Shown piece after piece: positions 61,229 through 64,000 of a DNA stretch of 64,000 nucleotides. Under the pieces are notes generated by a model that did no database searches, was not told where the DNA came from, and saw only the letters and a list, made by a program, of their open reading frames with translations. The position numbers and the translations under genes are program-made. How positions within the stretch are numbered: the first letter of the stretch is position 1; each line of letters opens with the position of its first letter. Source of the DNA: Paenibacillus gyeongsangnamensis. GTDB lineage: Bacteria > Bacillota > Bacilli > Paenibacillales > NBRC-103111. The DNA lies in NCBI RefSeq assembly GCF_027533625.1, contig NZ_JAQAGZ010000001.1, positions 1-64,000 of the forward strand, read 5' to 3'.

Positions 61229-62562
61229 TTGCTTTATCTCTTTTTGGACCAAATCGAACGGATGGGCTTTCTTATTGCCACGGCATTTCTTGTTTCCAGG
61301 CAGCAAAGGCTCCGGCATTTCATGCAGTTCAGGGAGGAGCGAAGAAATTTAGGATGGTTCGTGATCTTGTTTAGCTTTTTTGCCATATTGGGGACCTATT
61401 CGGGGGTACGGGTTACCGGTTTGGGTTATATGGCCGAGCCTTGGACCCAGCATGTATCCAGAGAAGAGGCTATAGCGAATTCGAGAACCATCGGTGTAGT
61501 CATTGCAGGACTGCTCGGAGGCTGGAAAGCGGGGCTCGTTGTAGGAACTATCGCCGGAATTCATCGTTATTCGATGGGTGGATTTGTTGCGCTACCTTGT
61601 ATGATCGCTCCTATTTTACAAGGAGTGATAGCAGGCTTTTTAAAAAATTCGGTCCGTAAGCATTACTGACTTGTTTCTTCAGTGAAAATGGGTTTCTTTG
61701 TTGGTTTTCTGGCGGAGGTTCTTCAAATGGCCCTAATCCTGCTGCTGGCCCGGCCATGGAGCCAGGCCCTATCGCTTGTCCAATTAATCGGAATACCCCA
61801 GATTTTATCAAACAGTCTCGGCGTTGCCATGTTTTTTGCCGTTTTGATTCAGGTAGAGCGAGAGGAGGAGCGGATCGGGGCCGCCTATGCAAGAAAAGCG
61901 CTGGAGATTGCAGAGCAAACCTTGTCCTATTGGCGTGGCTCGTTACACGAGGCTGCCGAGCAAATTTGCGTCATATTGCTGGAGGGAACCGATGCCGTGG
62001 GAGTCGCATTCTGGAATGAGCGGAACGAAGCGGCTGTCCAAGGAAAAAGGACTTCTTACAGCATGAAGCTGCCCATCATCCAAAAACAGCAAACCATCGG
62101 GCATTTTTCCTTATACTACGAAAGAGCGCAGGATAAGAACAATACCGGAAGCATCGCTCTTGTCAAAGGCTTAAGCCAGCTGTTCTCCCAGCAATACGCT
62201 CTTTCGGAAGCGGAACGCCAAGGTCATCTCGTTAACCAGGCGGAAATCAAATCTTTACAAGCGCAAATGAATCCGCACTTCCTTTTTAATATTTTGAATG
62301 CCGTTAAGTCTCTTATCCGGTCCAACCAGGAAGAGGCGAGCCCGTAAAAGAGCAAAAGGATGAGATCATGATTCGGGTGCAGGATAACGGGGAAGGATTT
62401 CAACAGCAGAGCAGGAAAGACGGCGAACATCTGGGTTTCGCACTCTACAATATTCAACAGAGATTATATTATTATTTCGGGGAGCGGGCTCAGCTTCGGA
62501 TTGAATCGTCCCCTCATCATGGAACGAGCGTATTTTTTTTCAGACCTAAGGAAAGGATGTAA
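61229..62562 (+). pseudogene. lytS: LytS-type sensor histidine kinase, broken
   Basis: From TTG 61229 (AAGGGGGTGA upstream) the 5TM-LytTR-associated membrane domain is readable (LLYLF-start, GVVIAGLLGGWKAGLVVGTI, AGIHRYSMGG) until a stop at 61669. In another frame it resumes at 61682 (FVGFLAEVLQMALILLLARP), passes a GAF-like part and the HisKA_7TM-like MNPHFLFNILNAVKSLIRSN, then is cut by deletion at ~62341. A last piece reads VKEQKDEIMIRVQDNGEGF and HLGFALYNIQQRL, the ATPase G boxes. One frameshift plus an internal deletion of a few hundred bp inactivate it. Confidence 0.88.
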
Positions 62563-62566
62563 AAGG

Positions 62567-63302
62567 ATGACGTGGCAAGTTTTAATTGTCGATGACGAAC
62601 CGTTGGCCCGCGAAGAGCTGGCCTATACGATTGGACAGGTGCCAAAATTAAAGCTTGGCGGGAGAAGCCTCAAGCGGGATGGAGGCCATCAAAAAAGCGA
62701 AGGACTTAAAGGTCGATTTTGTTTTTCTCGACATTCAATTGCCGGATTTGACGGGACTTCAAGTGGCCGAGCTTCTGCGCGAGCTCCAGCTGGATACCGA
62801 AATCGTGTTTGTAACGGCCTATGACCAATATGCGATCGAAGCCTTCAAGCATAGAGCTTTCCATTATATTTTGAAGCCTTATGATACGGAAGATTTTGTG
62901 CAGATGGTGAATTCCTACGAGCGTTCCTTGAACCGTAAAAAGGCTCCCGCAGCTGTAGCGTCCGATTATAAGCCCAGGCTCGCCGTCGAGACAGGAGACG
63001 AGGTTATTTATCTCCCGCCCGGTGAAATCGTTTATATTGCCAAAGAAGGGCGAGCAGTCAGCATTTATACCTTGAAAAATAAATATGAGGCGAATTATAC
63101 CCTTCAGCAGTTGGAGGAGAAGCTTCAATCGTATTCTTTTTTTCGTACCCATAAAAGCTATCTCGTCAACTTGGATTATGTTAAAGAGCTTAGACATTGG
63201 TTCAACGGGGCCGTCAATCTGCACCTGAACGATCAGAACGGTACGGTCGTGCCTGTCAGCCGCAACTATGTCAAGGAGCTGCGTTTAAAGCTGGAGTTAT
63301 GA
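62567..63302 (+). pseudogene. lytT: LytT/LytR-type response regulator, frameshifted
   Basis: ATG 62567 opens TWQVLIVDDEPLAREELAYT; at about 62656 one extra G shifts the frame and the rest is read in the next phase: AGEASSGMEAIKKAKDLKVD, FVFLDIQLPDLTG (phospho-acceptor D), FVTAYDQYAIEAF, ILKPYD (K), then the LytTR DNA-binding domain (IVYIAKEGRAVSIYTLKN, SFFRTHKSYLVNL). Otherwise complete. LytST-type pairs regulate transporters and murein hydrolase genes; here a DUF3311/symporter pair follows. Confidence 0.88.
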
Positions 63303-63308
63303 CATGTT

Positions 63309-63348
63309 AAGAGCGCTTTCATGCATCTTAGGTTGAAAGTGCTTTCTT
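63309..63348 (+). terminator. Terminator after the response regulator
   Basis: AAGAGCGCTTTCA pairs with TGAAAGTGCTTTCTT around a 12-nt loop. The arms also look like a cre half-site (AGCGCTTTCA), which is a coincidence of GC-centred palindromes or an overlapping CcpA site. Confidence 0.55.
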
Positions 63349-63407
63349 CAAAAAAATGTTTGATATAATAAACCCACAACAGCCATCATAATAGTTGGGG
63401 GAAAGCT

Positions 63408-63596
63408 ATAATCAGTATTTTACTGGTTATTCCTTTTCTGGCACAATTGGTAGCGTTGCCATTAGTGAATAAAATGCATCCGGTCATCCTTGGTTTTCCT
63501 TTGTTTCATTTTTGGCTTCTGATTTGGATGGTTCTCACTCCGCTTTGTACGTGGGGCATTTACCGGATACAAAAATCGAAAGGAGAGATGGACTGA
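63408..63596 (+). CDS. DUF3311 small membrane protein
   Basis: About 62 residues with two hydrophobic helices (ISILLVIPFLAQLVALPLVN and LFHFWLLIWMVLTPLCTWGI) and the KMHPVILGFPLFHF core of DUF3311. The codon where the start is expected (63408, behind GGGGGAAAG) is ATA, so either a rare start is used or an ATG was mutated. Its stop overlaps the symporter start (TGATG). DUF3311 proteins accompany sodium:solute symporters as a small accessory subunit. Confidence 0.8.
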   Translation: MISILLVIPFLAQLVALPLVNKMHPVILGFPLFHFWLLIWMVLTPLCTWGIYRIQKSKGEMD

Positions 63597-64000
63597 TGCA
63601 TGGGAATTTGACCGCTTTGCTCATAACTTCTTTCATCGTCCTCTCCGTTGTCATTGTCGGATTTATCGCGGGCTACAATAAGAAGTCCAGAAGCTCCGTT
63701 GAGGAGTGGTCCGTTGGGGGAAGAAGATTAGGCGCTCTGTTCGTATGGTTTTTAATAGGAGCGGATGTATATACGGCTTATACGTTTTTAGGGCTTACCA
63801 GCACGGCCTTTAAGGGAGGCAGCATAGCGTTCTTTGCTACCCCTTACGTTGTACTGGCCTACCCTCTCGCTTATTTTTTTCTGCCGAAGCTTTGGAAGGT
63901 TGCCAGCAAGCATAAATTTATGACGCTGTCCGACTATATAAAAGGGCGTTTCGACAGTAAATTGTTTTCTATTCTTATTGCGGTCAACGGGGTGCTCATG
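63596..64000 (+). CDS. Sodium:solute symporter, 5' part (runs off the right edge)
   Basis: The first 135 residues of an SSS-family transporter: TM1 (LLITSFIVLSVVIVGFIAGY), the VEEWSVGGRRLGALFVWFLI loop-helix with the GGR/LG signature, GADVYTAYTFLG (sodium-site helix) and GFR-like DYIKGRFDSKLF. GGAGAG precedes the ATG, which overlaps the DUF3311 stop by one base. Typical substrates are pyruvate, acetate or other monocarboxylates in loci with LytST regulators. It continues beyond 64000. Confidence 0.88.
   Translation, partial: MHGNLTALLITSFIVLSVVIVGFIAGYNKKSRSSVEEWSVGGRRLGALFVWFLIGADVYTAYTFLGLTSTAFKGGSIAFFATPYVVLAYPLAYFFLPKLWKVASKHKFMTLSDYIKGRFDSKLFSILIAVNGVLM

Noticed and set aside
61060..61374. 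Open frame before lytS
   Set aside because: It overlaps the lytS start in another frame, has no ribosome binding site and no recognisable domain.
63309..63348. CcpA cre site at AGAGCGCTTTCA
   Set aside because: The sequence is one arm of a terminator hairpin past a stop codon; a cre function is possible but not needed.

Overview
The window looks like chromosomal DNA of a Gram-positive, low-to-mid GC Firmicute of the Paenibacillus/Brevibacillus type. The signs are strong AAGGAGG ribosome binding sites with frequent TTG starts, a Spo0F-like regulator, a GlpP antiterminator, an AraC regulator with extracytoplasmic sensor next to an Lpl-type sugar ABC transporter, and a LytS/LytT pair. It is heavily loaded with mobile DNA and broken genes. 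No rRNA, tRNA or CRISPR array was seen.

Layout. 1-2700: a group II intron fragment inside an IS3 remnant, a decapitated SDR gene and a transposase remnant. 2700-7000: a minus-strand operon for a secreted SLH-domain protein, a DUF1800 protein and a DUF1501 protein. 7.7-9.8 kb: a GC-rich island with an ECF sigma factor and two SRPBCC genes, one frameshifted. 10.4-16 kb: Spo0F-like regulator, a repeat-flanked segment holding a parA stub and a zinc/RHH gene pair under a repeated TAGGTTACTT operator, a kinase-like ORF, a broken LysR gene and a DUF1330 gene. 16.4-19 kb: an AlkD-like protein and a broken MFS gene.

19.5-36.4 kb is the largest coherent block: an AraC-type sensor-regulator, TIM-barrel isomerase (two lesions), two Gfo/Idh/MocA dehydrogenases, an esterase (frameshifted), a DegT-type PLP aminotransferase, two permeases and a binding lipoprotein, a large predicted alpha/alpha-barrel enzyme, an amidohydrolase, a JmjC/cupin-like oxygenase and a second esterase. 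Together they suggest import and breakdown of an unusual, probably modified or amino-bearing sugar or cyclitol. 36.8-41 kb: an SRPBCC gene split by an IS150-like element that is itself split by a full group II intron. 41-45.8 kb: an intact IS3 element, an IS21 remnant and a decayed trio of tyrosine recombinases (RIT-like).

45.9-48.3 kb holds a two-gene unit of most novelty: a protein with a divergent diadenylate cyclase (DAC) domain, translationally coupled to an all-helical protein of unknown function, bounded by mobile-element debris. 48.4-51.4 kb is debris including a transposon end with three repeats. 51.5-54.3 kb is a flavin/quinone stress set (OYE, DoxX, azoreductase, MarR). 55-61 kb is a glycerol-3-phosphate-type operon (glpP, binding protein, TIM barrel, two permeases, ATPase). 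61.2-64 kb has a broken lytS/lytT pair before DUF3311 and a sodium:solute symporter that runs off the window. The many single-base lesions mean either real decay or residual sequencing error; both should be kept in mind.
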